From assembly GCF_011299555.1 (NCBI RefSeq), contig NZ_CP049857.1:744001-808000 (forward strand): 64,000 nt of DNA. Reading direction: 5' to 3'. The notes under the pieces are model-generated. The model worked only from the letters and a program-made list of their open reading frames with translations, was not told where the DNA came from and ran no database searches. This document shows positions 35,724 to 43,789 of this stretch, in pieces (the first letter of the stretch is position 1; each line of letters starts with the position of its first letter). Made by a program: the position numbers and the translations under genes. This DNA is from Dysgonomonas sp. HDW5A. GTDB taxonomy: Bacteria > Bacteroidota > Bacteroidia > Bacteroidales > Dysgonomonadaceae.

Positions 35724-35999
35724 ATGACACTTACAAAAACAAAACAAACGACAGATACATTAGTACAAAAAGTTGAATTTCTTTTAAAAGAAGTAAACTC
35801 AACCCATCGCTATAGCATGAGCCGCATTTATGGATTGTATAATGAGGTATTTGCTGTAGCCGAAATTCCCCAATCATGTGCCAGTTGCCTTATCCGAAAA
35901 GTAAACGAGTTAAAATCATGGCTAATCCAACAATCTAAAGACGAAAATAGTGTAGATATTAAAACCGATCTAAAAGTTGCAAAAAAGGGAAAGAAGTAA
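35724..35999 (+). CDS. Hypothetical protein (91 aa) with CxxC motif
   Basis: It has no signal peptide. The central part reads MSRIYGLYNEVFAVAEIP, then QSCASCLIRKVNELKSWL, a helix pair with a C-x-x-C turn. The tail is very basic (KVAKKGKK). Together with the preceding gene, whose product also has a C-x-x-C (FNCKPC), it forms a small pair of unknown role. A strong hairpin follows. Confidence 0.6.
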   Translation: MTLTKTKQTTDTLVQKVEFLLKEVNSTHRYSMSRIYGLYNEVFAVAEIPQSCASCLIRKVNELKSWLIQQSKDENSVDIKTDLKVAKKGKK

Positions 36000-36024
36000 A
36001 GCAACCCAGACTAACATGCAAAAT

Positions 36025-36066
36025 AAAAAGAAGGTTTACTCGGTATACGAAGTAGACCTTCTTTTT
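36025..36066. terminator. Bidirectional terminator
   Basis: A 16-bp stem (36025-36040 with 36051-36066, one G-U pair) with a 10-nt loop, bordered by A and T tracts. It separates the 91-residue gene from the convergent LprI-like gene. Confidence 0.85.
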
Positions 36067-36083
36067 ATTTTCGGAGCTGAGCT

Positions 36084-36551
36084 TCAATTAAGAGTCGAAA
36101 ACATCAATAAATCATATAATTCAAAAACGCGTCGACGTGTAATATCAGCATCTGCACCCGCTGCAATGACATTCCATATAGTTCCTCCGCCCGAAGCCTC
36201 GTAGGTCTGATTCTTCATACCCCAAATCAATTTCTTCTCACTATCTCTCAACGAGATCCAATTACGCTGACTCATCCTCAATAATTCTTTATTCTCATCG
36301 TTTAAGATATTCAATAATACCTTATAATATTTATTGAGCAGTTTATCATATCCCTGCTCCAGATAACGTGAGGCTTCGATCATACCATATGTTGAATAGT
36401 CTTTATCCAACATCACTCTCACCGACTGTTCTACTTGTGCGGTGTCTTGCTTAAATTCGTTTTTTTTGCTCTCTGACCAATCATAGTCCTGTGCTTTAAG
36501 ATCATTATTTAAACAAATTAAACTTAGTAAAAAAAATAAATAGACTCTCAT
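36084..36551 (-). CDS. Exported LprI/DUF1311-like protein
   Basis: A signal peptide ending in LKAQ precedes a helical domain of the DUF1311 (LprI, lysozyme inhibitor-like) type. The family landmarks are LNKYYKVLLNILNDENKELL and then SQRNWISLRDSEKKLIWGM, followed by GGGTIWNV and an Arg-rich helix ITRRRVFELYDLL. Some members inhibit lysozyme in the periplasm, but this activity is not shown for most. The usual cysteines of the family are not prominent here. Confidence 0.8.
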   Translation of the reverse strand: MRVYLFFLLSLICLNNDLKAQDYDWSESKKNEFKQDTAQVEQSVRVMLDKDYSTYGMIEASRYLEQGYDKLLNKYYKVLLNILNDENKELLRMSQRNWISLRDSEKKLIWGMKNQTYEASGGGTIWNVIAAGADADITRRRVFELYDLLMFSTLN

Positions 36552-36736
36552 TTCGTTTATATTAAATACATCAAAATAAAACAGACCTTCTGATTAATAA
36601 TTAGAAAGTATATTCGGTTACTGCATTTTCTCCAATACAATAGTAAAGAGAAGATTCACGACTTTAAAGCTATAAAATATTAATGCTAATTTCTATATCC
36701 GGTAAGTTGATAATTCCTTATTGAGGCTATTTTAAT

Positions 36737-36783
36737 TACTTTTGTATATATATTTAAATAAAAAACGGATAGGTCTCTGACCT
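36737..36783 (+). promoter_or_regulatory. Candidate promoter and hairpin element before the small TPR gene
   Basis: TACTTTTG at 36737-36744 matches the -7 box, 48 bp upstream of the start codon. The leader it would produce contains a copy of the dispersed hairpin element, ending 9 bp before the ATG. Confidence 0.45.
36771..36783 (+). repeat. Dispersed hairpin element in the leader of the small TPR gene
   Basis: AGGTCTCTGACCT, a perfect 5-bp stem with a TCT loop. Unlike most copies it lies at a 5' end rather than a 3' end, where it could influence translation. Confidence 0.65.
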
Positions 36784-36791
36784 TTTAATAT

Positions 36792-37583
36792 ATGGGTAAC
36801 AACGGATTAAATAAAATATTAGGATTTTTAGGATTAGATAAATCCGAAAATAGCCAATCTTATGAGCAAGAGAACTACTCATCTCTTTACTCTGAAAAAT
36901 TAAGAGATGCTTTATCTCAACCACCTGGTGCTGAGAAAGCCGGTGCTCTCAGAGAATTAATCGGAGAGATCGAGAATGAAAATTTATCTTTAGAAGAAGA
37001 ATCTCCGGCTCAGAAAGTCGACAAATATAGTAGTGCCGGAGTAGCATATTCTGAATTACAGGAGTATGAAAAGGCAATACAATATCACAACAAAGCTATC
37101 GAAATAGCTAACAGCATTCCAGCTCTTTACTACAACAGAGCAAATACCTACAATAAACTTGGTGAATATCAAAAAGCTATAATCGACTACAAAAAGGCAA
37201 TTACGCTGGATCCCGACAATGCTGATTATCATTGTAATTTAGGATATACCTACGACGATTTGGGTATGTACGAGGAAGCTGTTGATAATTACAATAAAGC
37301 AATCGAAATAAATCCGTATAATACAATCAACTTAAGTTGCAGAGCCGCAGCCTATGTCAATATTAAAGAATTTGAAAAGGCAATTAACGACTATAATCAA
37401 GCTATAGAGCTTGACCCTTTCGATCCGCAATTGTTTTTTAACAGAGGACTAGCTCTAGCCAATAGTGGACAAATAAATGATGCTATCAAAGATTTTGAAG
37501 AGTGTCTTGCGATTGACCCGCAGAATCACTTTGGACAGAAAGGTCTGGCAGTATTAGCTCTCGAAAAATTACGTCCCATTTGA
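36792..37583 (+). CDS. Tetratricopeptide repeat protein (263 aa)
   Basis: After about 80 polar residues it has five consecutive TPRs with the usual pattern (AIQYHNKAIEIANSIPALYY, then NRANTYNKLGEYQKAIIDYK, and so on to the end). No signal peptide. The motif style (Y-N-R-A, D-P-D-N-A) is the same as in the 980-residue TPR protein, so the two may be related, but it lacks the membrane and coiled-coil parts. Likely a cytosolic scaffold; partner unknown. Confidence 0.85.
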   Translation: MGNNGLNKILGFLGLDKSENSQSYEQENYSSLYSEKLRDALSQPPGAEKAGALRELIGEIENENLSLEEESPAQKVDKYSSAGVAYSELQEYEKAIQYHNKAIEIANSIPALYYNRANTYNKLGEYQKAIIDYKKAITLDPDNADYHCNLGYTYDDLGMYEEAVDNYNKAIEINPYNTINLSCRAAAYVNIKEFEKAINDYNQAIELDPFDPQLFFNRGLALANSGQINDAIKDFEECLAIDPQNHFGQKGLAVLALEKLRPI

Positions 37584-37761
37584 TTAGACTACTTCAATTT
37601 TCTCTTCATTCTTCAAGTTGTTCTTTCGCTTTAGAGTCTATCACTCGAAGTATTCAGATACTGATTGAAGTAACAGCTCAGGCAATTCAAATAATACTTT
37701 TTGATTATGCTTGTTACGTAATTTTCAGAATTAGTTTTCCTTTGGTGCTGCCTTATAATAT

Positions 37762-37799
37762 AAGGATGAGTTTTCTATATAGATAAAAAACTCATCCTT
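37762..37799. terminator. Hairpin between convergent TPR and M56 genes
   Basis: A perfect 13-bp stem (37762-37774 with 37787-37799) and a 12-nt loop. No uridine run follows on either strand, so it may be an mRNA-stabilising structure. Confidence 0.6.
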
Positions 37800-37881
37800 A
37801 ACTCAGAAATCCATTATGTTCGTAGTATTTATATGAAGTAAGGTCGTCTTAAATATATTTATAGCTATTATACCAGCTAAA

Positions 37882-37893
37882 CTGCGACCTTAA
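37882..37893 (-). repeat. Dispersed element core at the stop codon of the M56 gene
   Basis: On the minus strand TTAAGGTCGCAG runs from the stop codon TAA. It is intermediate between the two core types. A complementary CGACC word lies about 45 bp downstream (TAAGGTCG at 37839-37846 pairs with 37885-37892). Confidence 0.45.
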
Positions 37894-39347
37894 TTCTTTT
37901 TTAGAGTAACGAGTATTACACCGTCTTTAGCTCTTTCTCCGTATGATTCAATAGCCTTATCTCCTTTCAGAACTTCTATACGTTCTATTTTATCAGGGCT
38001 TAATGCTTGAAGGATCTCGCCTGTTGCCTCCTTACCATTTATAAAGACTATAGGTTTACCCGCTTTAATATTTGTCATTTTAAAACCCTCATCGTTATCA
38101 GAAGAAATTACAGATAATCCGTTCTTGTCTTCATTTACAGATATAGTGTTCGTACCGGACTGTCCTTGATCTGATGCTACAGGGTCACTAATATTTATCA
38201 TTATCGGAACGGATACAGAAGCCCCTTTTTTAGTTGTAATTACGATTACCCCATTTTCGCCTTTGCTCCCATATGCCGCTATTGCAGACTTGTCTTTAAG
38301 CACTGAGACTGATTCTATATTTTTAGAGTCAAGCCCTTTCATTCCTGAAACTGACGATTCTTTACCGTCAATAATATAGAGGGCTTTATTCGCATCGGAA
38401 TTATTATTAATATGGTCGGCTGCAAATCCAATAACCTTTACTGAATCCCGGGCAAAGACAGATGACACATTATCAGAGTTCTCTCCAGTAGATTTAAATA
38501 TAAAACGAGGTGTTGCCGAAGCCCAGAAGAATAATCCAAAAGAAGGGATAAGAGCCAGCACAGCTGCTCTTCTCCAAGGTGAAGTTTTTTCTTTCTTAAT
38601 CATAAATAAACGATTTAATTGGTTTGGATAAGTAAATGAATTAGAGAAAGAAAACACCGGGCCCTGAAATCTTTGATTGATAAGTGCAGCCTGATATATG
38701 GCAGGAGAAATACCCGCATCTATTACCGCTTTATCAGCTAAGAATTCGTGATTCTCTTTCTGTGAAGACACGTATAACCACATCAAGGGATTGAACCATT
38801 GCAGTAATAGTGCACATTCGCTGCATAATAGATCTATCCAATGTTTTTGAGATATGTGAGTTATTTCATGTTTTAATATTACGTCTTTTTCAATTTCACT
38901 CATATTCATTGTATTGATAGCAATGCAATTGAGTACTGTAAAAGGTGATTTTATCAGAGGGCTGTCTACCACTTTGTAGTAATCGGTTTTAGTTTGTATT
39001 CCGGATTTTATTAATCGAATTATTTTCCGGTATGATGTCAGATTACGTAACAATTGTATTATAATGCCGGTTATGTAAACAACGGACAAAAGAAACCATA
39101 TATTTATTTCTGCCGTTTCTTCCACGAGGGGTATTGATGGATCAGAAAGTGAAGACACAGATACAGGAAGAACTACATCGTATGAAAAACGTATCGTTGG
39201 TAAAATGAATGAGGCTAATAATCCCGACAAGAGAAATATACGATTGAATCGGAAAAATGTGGAGGAGCGAAGGAACATTCTATAAATAATAAAGAATATT
39301 CCAATACAAATAGCGGATTGACCTATATATATGATAAACTCTTTCAT
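37890..39347 (-). CDS. M56 (BlaR1-type) metallopeptidase with two TonB-plug-like C-terminal domains
   Basis: Residues 1-270 are the BlaR1/MecR1 membrane-bound M56 domain: transmembrane segments (YIGQSAICIGIFFIIYRM and others) and the zinc motif KHEITHISQKH (HEITH). The rest contains two plug-like modules. One reads LYIIDGKES, then NIESVSVLKDKSAIAAYGSKG and NGVIVITTKKG; the other VFINGKEAT, then KIERIEVLKGDKAIESYGE and DGVILVTLKKN. These resemble the plug domain of SusC-like receptors. The start overlaps the stop of blaI by 4 bp, so the two are coupled. It probably cleaves the repressor in response to an envelope signal. Confidence 0.88.
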   Translation of the reverse strand: MKEFIIYIGQSAICIGIFFIIYRMFLRSSTFFRFNRIFLLSGLLASFILPTIRFSYDVVLPVSVSSLSDPSIPLVEETAEINIWFLLSVVYITGIIIQLLRNLTSYRKIIRLIKSGIQTKTDYYKVVDSPLIKSPFTVLNCIAINTMNMSEIEKDVILKHEITHISQKHWIDLLCSECALLLQWFNPLMWLYVSSQKENHEFLADKAVIDAGISPAIYQAALINQRFQGPVFSFSNSFTYPNQLNRLFMIKKEKTSPWRRAAVLALIPSFGLFFWASATPRFIFKSTGENSDNVSSVFARDSVKVIGFAADHINNNSDANKALYIIDGKESSVSGMKGLDSKNIESVSVLKDKSAIAAYGSKGENGVIVITTKKGASVSVPIMINISDPVASDQGQSGTNTISVNEDKNGLSVISSDNDEGFKMTNIKAGKPIVFINGKEATGEILQALSPDKIERIEVLKGDKAIESYGERAKDGVILVTLKKN

Positions 39348-39733
39348 AATCCTTTTTCTTTTTTGTTTTGATCTTCCTGTAATGACTGTCTGGTTTCCTC
39401 CAAAAGCTTATCCAAGTCATCTATTGATAAATTGGCTTCTTTGGCAAAGAAAGAAGTCATCGAAGAAAAAGATCCGTCGAAATAGTTTTTCAAAAAGCCG
39501 AATAATTGTTTTTTCGAGTAGTCTTCTTTTTTTATAATCGCCCAGTAAACATTCGATCGACCATCCGTTCTGTGAGCCACAAACTCTTTAGTCTCTAATA
39601 TTCCTAAAATGGTAGCTATGGTAGTTCTTGCTGGTTTCTCTTTAATAAACTCCTTTAATATATCCTGCACTGTGCCCTCCCCTAGAGTCCACAGTATCTG
39701 CATAATTTGTTCTTCAGCCTTTGTCAGTTGCAT
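39344..39733 (-). CDS. BlaI/MecI/CopY-family repressor
   Basis: The 129-residue protein has the winged helix of BlaI (LTKAEEQIMQILWTLGEGTV, then ARTTIATILGILETKEFVAH) and a C-terminal dimerisation helix (FFAKEANLSIDDLDKLLEET). It is the first gene of the operon with the M56 peptidase. Its promoter carries a palindrome exactly in the -33/-7 spacer, so it most likely represses itself and is inactivated by the M56 enzyme. Confidence 0.93.
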   Translation of the reverse strand: MQLTKAEEQIMQILWTLGEGTVQDILKEFIKEKPARTTIATILGILETKEFVAHRTDGRSNVYWAIIKKEDYSKKQLFGFLKNYFDGSFSSMTSFFAKEANLSIDDLDKLLEETRQSLQEDQNKKEKGL

Positions 39734-39753
39734 AATTATTCGATGTTATGAAG

Positions 39754-39784
39754 CAAATGTATGTCTAAAAAATTAGACATACAA
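39754..39784 (-). promoter_or_regulatory. Promoter of the blaI-M56 operon with operator in the spacer
   Basis: On the minus strand, TTG (39782-39784) and TACATTTG (39754-39761) are separated by 20 bp. Operator 1, the palindrome GTCTAATTTTTTAGAC with AT flanks (39761-39780), fills that spacer. A leader of about 14 nt is expected. Confidence 0.85.
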
Positions 39785-39800
39785 TAGTCCACCTCTTTTT

Positions 39801-39820
39801 TCGTCTAAAAAGTTAGACAT
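39801..39820. promoter_or_regulatory. Second BlaI-type operator
   Basis: GTCTAAAAAGTTAGAC at 39803-39818 is nearly identical to operator 1, with centres 40 bp apart (about four helical turns). This favours cooperative binding of two repressor dimers. The remaining gap up to 40012 shows no other clear signal. Confidence 0.8.
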
Positions 39821-40012
39821 ATAGAGATTTCAGTCCCCAATTTAGTTAAAATATATATTATTAATAAGCTATATAAATACCACGGAGTGCGTTTCGGCTA
39901 ACGAGAAAACCCTTATATCGGATTTGAACTGCTTTATTAAAGAATGTAAATAGATTAAACCTCTACTCTTATTTCAGGTCAAAGATGCATAAACAATTAA
40001 AAGTAAGAAAAT

Positions 40013-40567
40013 ATGAAAAAGATATTATTGTCATTAGCATTATTAGCAAGTATTTCATTCGGGGTATCAGCTCAAGGCAAAGATGGCGGACGCAGAGGTG
40101 GCGACAGAACTAAAGCTCTTCAAGAGTTGAACCTGACAGCAGAGCAACAAGAGAAAATGAAAGCTTTGACAGAAGATTTTAAAACAAAGAACAGTGCATT
40201 ACGAAGTCAGCAAAGAGATTTACGAAAAACTCATCAGGCAGATATAAAAGCATTACTTACACCCGAGCAGCAAGTAAAATGGCAAGCTATGGTTGATAAG
40301 AAAACAAAGGGAGATAATAGAGGTGGTAAGAATTTTGGAAACAGAAACAGAGGCGGAAAACAAATGAAGTTAGATGCTGCAACGACAGCTAAATTAGCAG
40401 ATTTGAAATCGAATTTCGAAAAAGAAAAGAAAGCTGTAGAAATGACCCGCATAGCTCCCGAAGTTCAAAAAGAGAGAATTCAAGCTTTAAGAGATAAGTA
40501 TAGAACCGAAAAAAGAGCAATCATAAAAGAAGCACGCCCTAAAAAAGACGAAAACCGTGTAGTGTAA
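40013..40567 (+). CDS. Exported Spy/CpxP-like protein with LTxxQ motifs
   Basis: A signal peptide ending in GVSAQ is followed by a helical, Lys- and Gln-rich mature protein. LNLTAEQQEKMKALTEDF and LLTPEQQVKWQAM are LTxxQ repeats of the Spy/CpxP family, periplasmic chaperone-like proteins. A Gly/Arg/Asn-rich stretch (DNRGGKNFGNRNRGGK) separates the second motif from the basic C-terminal helix. It is close to the BlaI-type operators but no operator overlaps its start. A strong terminator follows. Confidence 0.82.
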   Translation: MKKILLSLALLASISFGVSAQGKDGGRRGGDRTKALQELNLTAEQQEKMKALTEDFKTKNSALRSQQRDLRKTHQADIKALLTPEQQVKWQAMVDKKTKGDNRGGKNFGNRNRGGKQMKLDAATTAKLADLKSNFEKEKKAVEMTRIAPEVQKERIQALRDKYRTEKRAIIKEARPKKDENRVV

Positions 40568-40591
40568 ATAAAGTTTATAGTTTAATACATG

Positions 40592-40630
40592 AAGAGGCTG
40601 CCCGCAAAAGTGGGGCAGCCTCTTTTATTT
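40592..40630 (+). terminator. Terminator of the Spy-like gene
   Basis: A 12-bp G+C-rich stem (40592-40603 with 40613-40624), a 9-nt loop and a T-rich tract. Confidence 0.88.
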
Positions 40631-40653
40631 TCGACTCCGGATATTCTTATTAT

Positions 40654-40709
40654 TTAAGTTCGCAGAACTATTTATTGCTTTGGCAAGCAAAACAGCGATA
40701 GGCTGTTAT
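40654..40709 (+). repeat. Long copy of the dispersed hairpin element (GTTC/GAAC type)
   Basis: Core AGTTCGCAGAACT, then ATTTATTGCTTTGG, then CAAGCAAAACAGC and GGCTGTTATG. Three stems are possible: the core, TTGCTT/AAGCAA and AACAG/CTGTT. It is colinear with the inverted copy at 25040-25095, with a compensatory change in the first stem. Confidence 0.85.
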
Positions 40710-40740
40710 GCCTTTAAAATGTGTCATTAAATATTTCCTT

Positions 40741-41277
40741 TTACTTAAATGAGTTGAATATAGGAGAAATCATTGCATTATAAGTGTCTTTTTCTTCTTT
40801 TGGATATTTAAGAATAGCTGTAACTAAAGCTCCTTTCGTGAAAATTGTCTTTTGATAATAGAGCATGTCTCCATCCAGACCCGATATAACATAATAATTG
40901 GGACTCAATGCACTATGAGCAATCTGACGTCCTTTTTTATCGGCTATGTCTTCTTCATAAGCTGCATTAAAAGCCAGAGAGGCACCACTCTTATCTGTAC
41001 GCTTATCGCTATAAATACGCAACTCTGCTTTTCCTTCGGCAGCCTTGAAAATTTGCTCTTCACTATTTGCTGAGGCATCCTGAGGTAAAAGTATATCTTT
41101 CGGATAGCTTATACTGTATCCCAAAAGTTCATTGGTATAAGTACCTGCTGCTACTTTGTTACTATCGGCAACCTGTTCAACAGATTCACTCTGTGCATTC
41201 TCTTTATTTGAATTTCCACCGCAACTAACAACCATTACGGCTAGTGCTAAGATAATTGTACTTTTAATAAGTTTCAT
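40741..41277 (-). CDS. Lipoprotein of unknown function (178 aa)
   Basis: The lipobox VMVVSC at residues 15-20 makes it a lipoprotein, followed by a polar Asn/Ser/Glu linker. The mature domain (YSISYPKDILLP to the final ISPIFNSF) has the layout of PsbP/DUF1795-type folds, similar in style to the repeated domain at 17561-20111, but without its DIPF or DYEKFRP motifs. No function can be named. Confidence 0.72.
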   Translation of the reverse strand: MKLIKSTIILALAVMVVSCGGNSNKENAQSESVEQVADSNKVAAGTYTNELLGYSISYPKDILLPQDASANSEEQIFKAAEGKAELRIYSDKRTDKSGASLAFNAAYEEDIADKKGRQIAHSALSPNYYVISGLDGDMLYYQKTIFTKGALVTAILKYPKEEKDTYNAMISPIFNSFK

Positions 41278-41288
41278 ATTATTTTATT

Positions 41289-41321
41289 TAAAGGTCTCAG
41301 ACCTGTTTATTGATTAAGCAA
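41289..41321 (+). repeat. Dispersed hairpin element, intact core
   Basis: Perfect AGGTCTCAGACCT (41292-41304) followed by GTTTATTGATTAAGCAA. It lies in the divergent gap between the lipoprotein and GH88 genes. Confidence 0.75.
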
Positions 41322-41468
41322 CAAAGAAACTATATCGAAATATACAGTCCCATATTTACACAGATGATAAAGATATAGAAAATCATCGTATCGGCATTAC
41401 TTTTTCAGGTTCGATTATGCATATCAACTATTTATACCTTACAATACATGTTAAAAGATTATTTTTCC

Positions 41469-41476
41469 TATTTTTG
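41469..41476 (+). promoter_or_regulatory. Candidate -7 box of the GH88 gene
   Basis: TATTTTTG matches TAnnTTTG, 29 bp before the start codon. No TTG is seen at the usual -33 position. Confidence 0.35.
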
Positions 41477-41505
41477 GAATTATACAACCTTAATTTATTT
41501 ATTAT

Positions 41506-42750
41506 ATGAAAACATCAAAAATAACAGTACTCACTTTTTTATTAATGGGTACCTTCTTTATCACTTCTTGCACAAAAGAAAAAAAGAAAGAAAAAGAAAA
41601 CTTCATCAACGAAAATGTAGAGTTTGCCTCAGCACAAACAAAGCTTATGCTTGCTAATGTAGGAGAACCAACAGGCAAAAACTATCCACGCACGGCCAAT
41701 GAGAACGGTACACTGAGAGTTACCGATATGTATGACTGGACTCCCGGATTTTTTCCCGGTTCGCTATGGTATTTATATGAATTGACCGGTGATACTACAT
41801 GGAGATACAATGCCGAGAAATGGACACATTCGCTCGAACCTCTAAAAACGTATACTGGCAATCACGATCTTGGCTTTATGATGTATTGCAGCTATGGTAA
41901 TGCCGAACGGTTGGCTTCTAAGCCTGAATACAAGGATATACTGATTGAGAGTGCCCGGTCTTTATCAACACGATATGATGATAAAGTACAATCGATAAAG
42001 TCCTGGAATGGGGGTAAGGCATGGGGAGATACTACAAAATGGACTTTTCCGGTTATCATTGATAATATGATGAATCTTGAGTTACTTTTCAATGCTTCGA
42101 AAATATCGGGAGATAAACAATTCTACGATATTGCTGTAAAGCATGCTAATACAACCATCAAAAATCATTTCCGGGAAGACTTCAGCTCGTATCATGTTGT
42201 AGATTACGATACCATAACGGGGGACGTCCGTTTCAAAGGAACAGCTCAGGGTTTTAGCGACAACTCTACATGGGCTCGCGGTCAGGCATGGGCAATTTAC
42301 GGATTTACTATGGTCTACAGGGAAACAAAGGATTCAACTTATCTGAATACAGCTAAACAGTTGGCTGATTACTTCATAAAAAATTTACCTGCCGATTTTA
42401 TACCTCTATGGGATTTTAATGTAGCCCAGACCGGATATACCCCTCAGGGAAAATCATATGCTGTAGAGTTTCAGGAAAAATTAAAAGATGCATCGGCAGC
42501 AGCCATTGTCTGCTCTGCCTTATTTGAATTAGGGGAGTTTACTCAGAATAAATCTTACACCGAAATGGCGATCAAAATGCTTCATAGCTTGGCATCTCCA
42601 AATTATAGAGCAACTTTAGGCACAAATGCTAATTTCATAATTATGCATTGTGTGGGAAGTATTCCTCATAAGTCAGAGATTAACGTTCCGTTATGCTATG
42701 CCGATTACTACTTCTTAGAAGCACTGGTTAGATATAAGAATCTTAAATAA
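41506..42750 (+). CDS. GH88 unsaturated glucuronyl hydrolase lipoprotein
   Basis: A lipobox (FFITSC) precedes a charged linker and an (alpha/alpha)6-barrel enzyme of family GH88. The catalytic Asp lies in GNHDLGFMMYCSYGNAERL, and the second conserved Asp in IIDNMMNLELLFNA. RGQAWAIYGFTMVYRETKD is another family hallmark. GH88 removes unsaturated uronic acid from oligosaccharides made by polysaccharide lyases, such as glycosaminoglycan fragments. A Ser-type sulfatase 10 kb upstream would fit a sulfated-glycan diet, although no polysaccharide utilisation locus is present. Its TAA stop runs into an eroded dispersed element. Confidence 0.92.
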   Translation: MKTSKITVLTFLLMGTFFITSCTKEKKKEKENFINENVEFASAQTKLMLANVGEPTGKNYPRTANENGTLRVTDMYDWTPGFFPGSLWYLYELTGDTTWRYNAEKWTHSLEPLKTYTGNHDLGFMMYCSYGNAERLASKPEYKDILIESARSLSTRYDDKVQSIKSWNGGKAWGDTTKWTFPVIIDNMMNLELLFNASKISGDKQFYDIAVKHANTTIKNHFREDFSSYHVVDYDTITGDVRFKGTAQGFSDNSTWARGQAWAIYGFTMVYRETKDSTYLNTAKQLADYFIKNLPADFIPLWDFNVAQTGYTPQGKSYAVEFQEKLKDASAAAIVCSALFELGEFTQNKSYTEMAIKMLHSLASPNYRATLGTNANFIIMHCVGSIPHKSEINVPLCYADYYFLEALVRYKNLK

Positions 42751-42765
42751 GGTCTCCGACTAGTA
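42747..42765 (+). repeat. Eroded dispersed element fused to the GH88 stop codon
   Basis: TAAGGTCTCCGACTAGT starts at the stop. The left arm is intact and the right arm is partly lost. Confidence 0.5.
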
Positions 42766-42768
42766 AAA

Positions 42769-42880
42769 AAGAGGGTGTGACAAAAGAAGTTAGTAACGCA
42801 TAACACACAGATACTATACTTTCTGTTTTTTCAGTGTAATCGTTGTTCTATCTAGACTTTTGGCACACCTTCTTTTTTTT
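42769..42880 (+). terminator. Long inverted repeat with T tract after GH88
   Basis: Arms 42769-42786 and 42857-42874 pair over 18 bp with one G-U and one mismatch, enclosing about 70 bp. A run of T residues follows. It may be a large terminator hairpin or a MITE-like remnant with ends starting GGGTGTG. Confidence 0.55.
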
Positions 42881-42953
42881 TCGTGAATTTTCTTTTATTT
42901 TTTTGTAACCAATCACACTTCAAGGTAGTCATATAAGAAAAACCTAAACAATT

Positions 42954-43676
42954 ATGAAAATACTAGTATGCGTCTTGATGAGTGTCATAGTTATGACTTC
43001 GTGTAACATGTCCGCTTTTAAAAACGGAGTCAAAGGAAATGGCAATATGGTTTCTAAAGAAATAGCCATAGACGATTACAATAGCATTTCAGTAAGTAAC
43101 CAGTTTGATATTGTCTACACACAAAAAGTAGATGAGAAACCTTATTTACGTATCGAAATCGATGAAAACCTAGTTAATTATGTATCGGCAACAGTAGAAA
43201 ACAACAAGTTAACGATAGAGTCTACCTCAGAGATTAATCCTAAGTATTATAAAATATATACTAACTCGACTTCTTTATCTGAGCTTTCGGCTGGTGGAAT
43301 AAATGATATCGAATTAAAAGACTCGATCTATTCCGAAAATCTGCAAATATCAGGGTCGGGAGCCGGACATATTACAGCCAAAAATCTGCATTGTAAGAAT
43401 ATAAACATAAATATGTCAGGTATTGCAGATATAACTCTTGGTGGAGAAGCTTCTAATCTAAATATGTCTGTTAGTGGGAAAGCCAATATTAATGCATACG
43501 AGTTGGAATCGGAGAATGCAGATTGTTCTGTATCAGGAATGGGATATGTCGATATATATGCATCCCAAGTACTTTCTGCTCATGTTAGCGGTGTAGGGAA
43601 AATCAATTATAAAGGGAATCCGAAAGAAAAAAATCTATCAACCAGTGGCATCGGTAGTATAAAAGCAAAAGAATAG
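42954..43676 (+). CDS. DUF2807 (head GIN domain) lipoprotein, first copy
   Basis: The lipobox VMTSC is followed by a DUF2807/head-GIN domain: DYNSISVSNQFDIVYTQK, the conserved LRIEIDENLVNYV, and then repeats of short beta strands with alternating GxG and S/G patterns (LQISGSGAGHITAKNL). These domains form a beta-helix-like fold on the cell surface; their role is not established. A paralogue follows 113 bp downstream on the same strand. Confidence 0.86.
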   Translation: MKILVCVLMSVIVMTSCNMSAFKNGVKGNGNMVSKEIAIDDYNSISVSNQFDIVYTQKVDEKPYLRIEIDENLVNYVSATVENNKLTIESTSEINPKYYKIYTNSTSLSELSAGGINDIELKDSIYSENLQISGSGAGHITAKNLHCKNININMSGIADITLGGEASNLNMSVSGKANINAYELESENADCSVSGMGYVDIYASQVLSAHVSGVGKINYKGNPKEKNLSTSGIGSIKAKE

Positions 43677-43789
43677 TCTAAAAAACTATTTTGTTGTAAC
43701 ATATCATCAAACAAAAGAGTCTTACATAAAAAGACGGGGAGAATTGCTATTCTCCCATACAAGATATTCACTTTACTTAAATTGCAATT

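Noticed and set aside
37580-37786. 68-codon frame after the small TPR gene
   Set aside because: It begins with TTG overlapping the TPR stop, has no family resemblance, and runs into a hairpin; composition looks non-coding.
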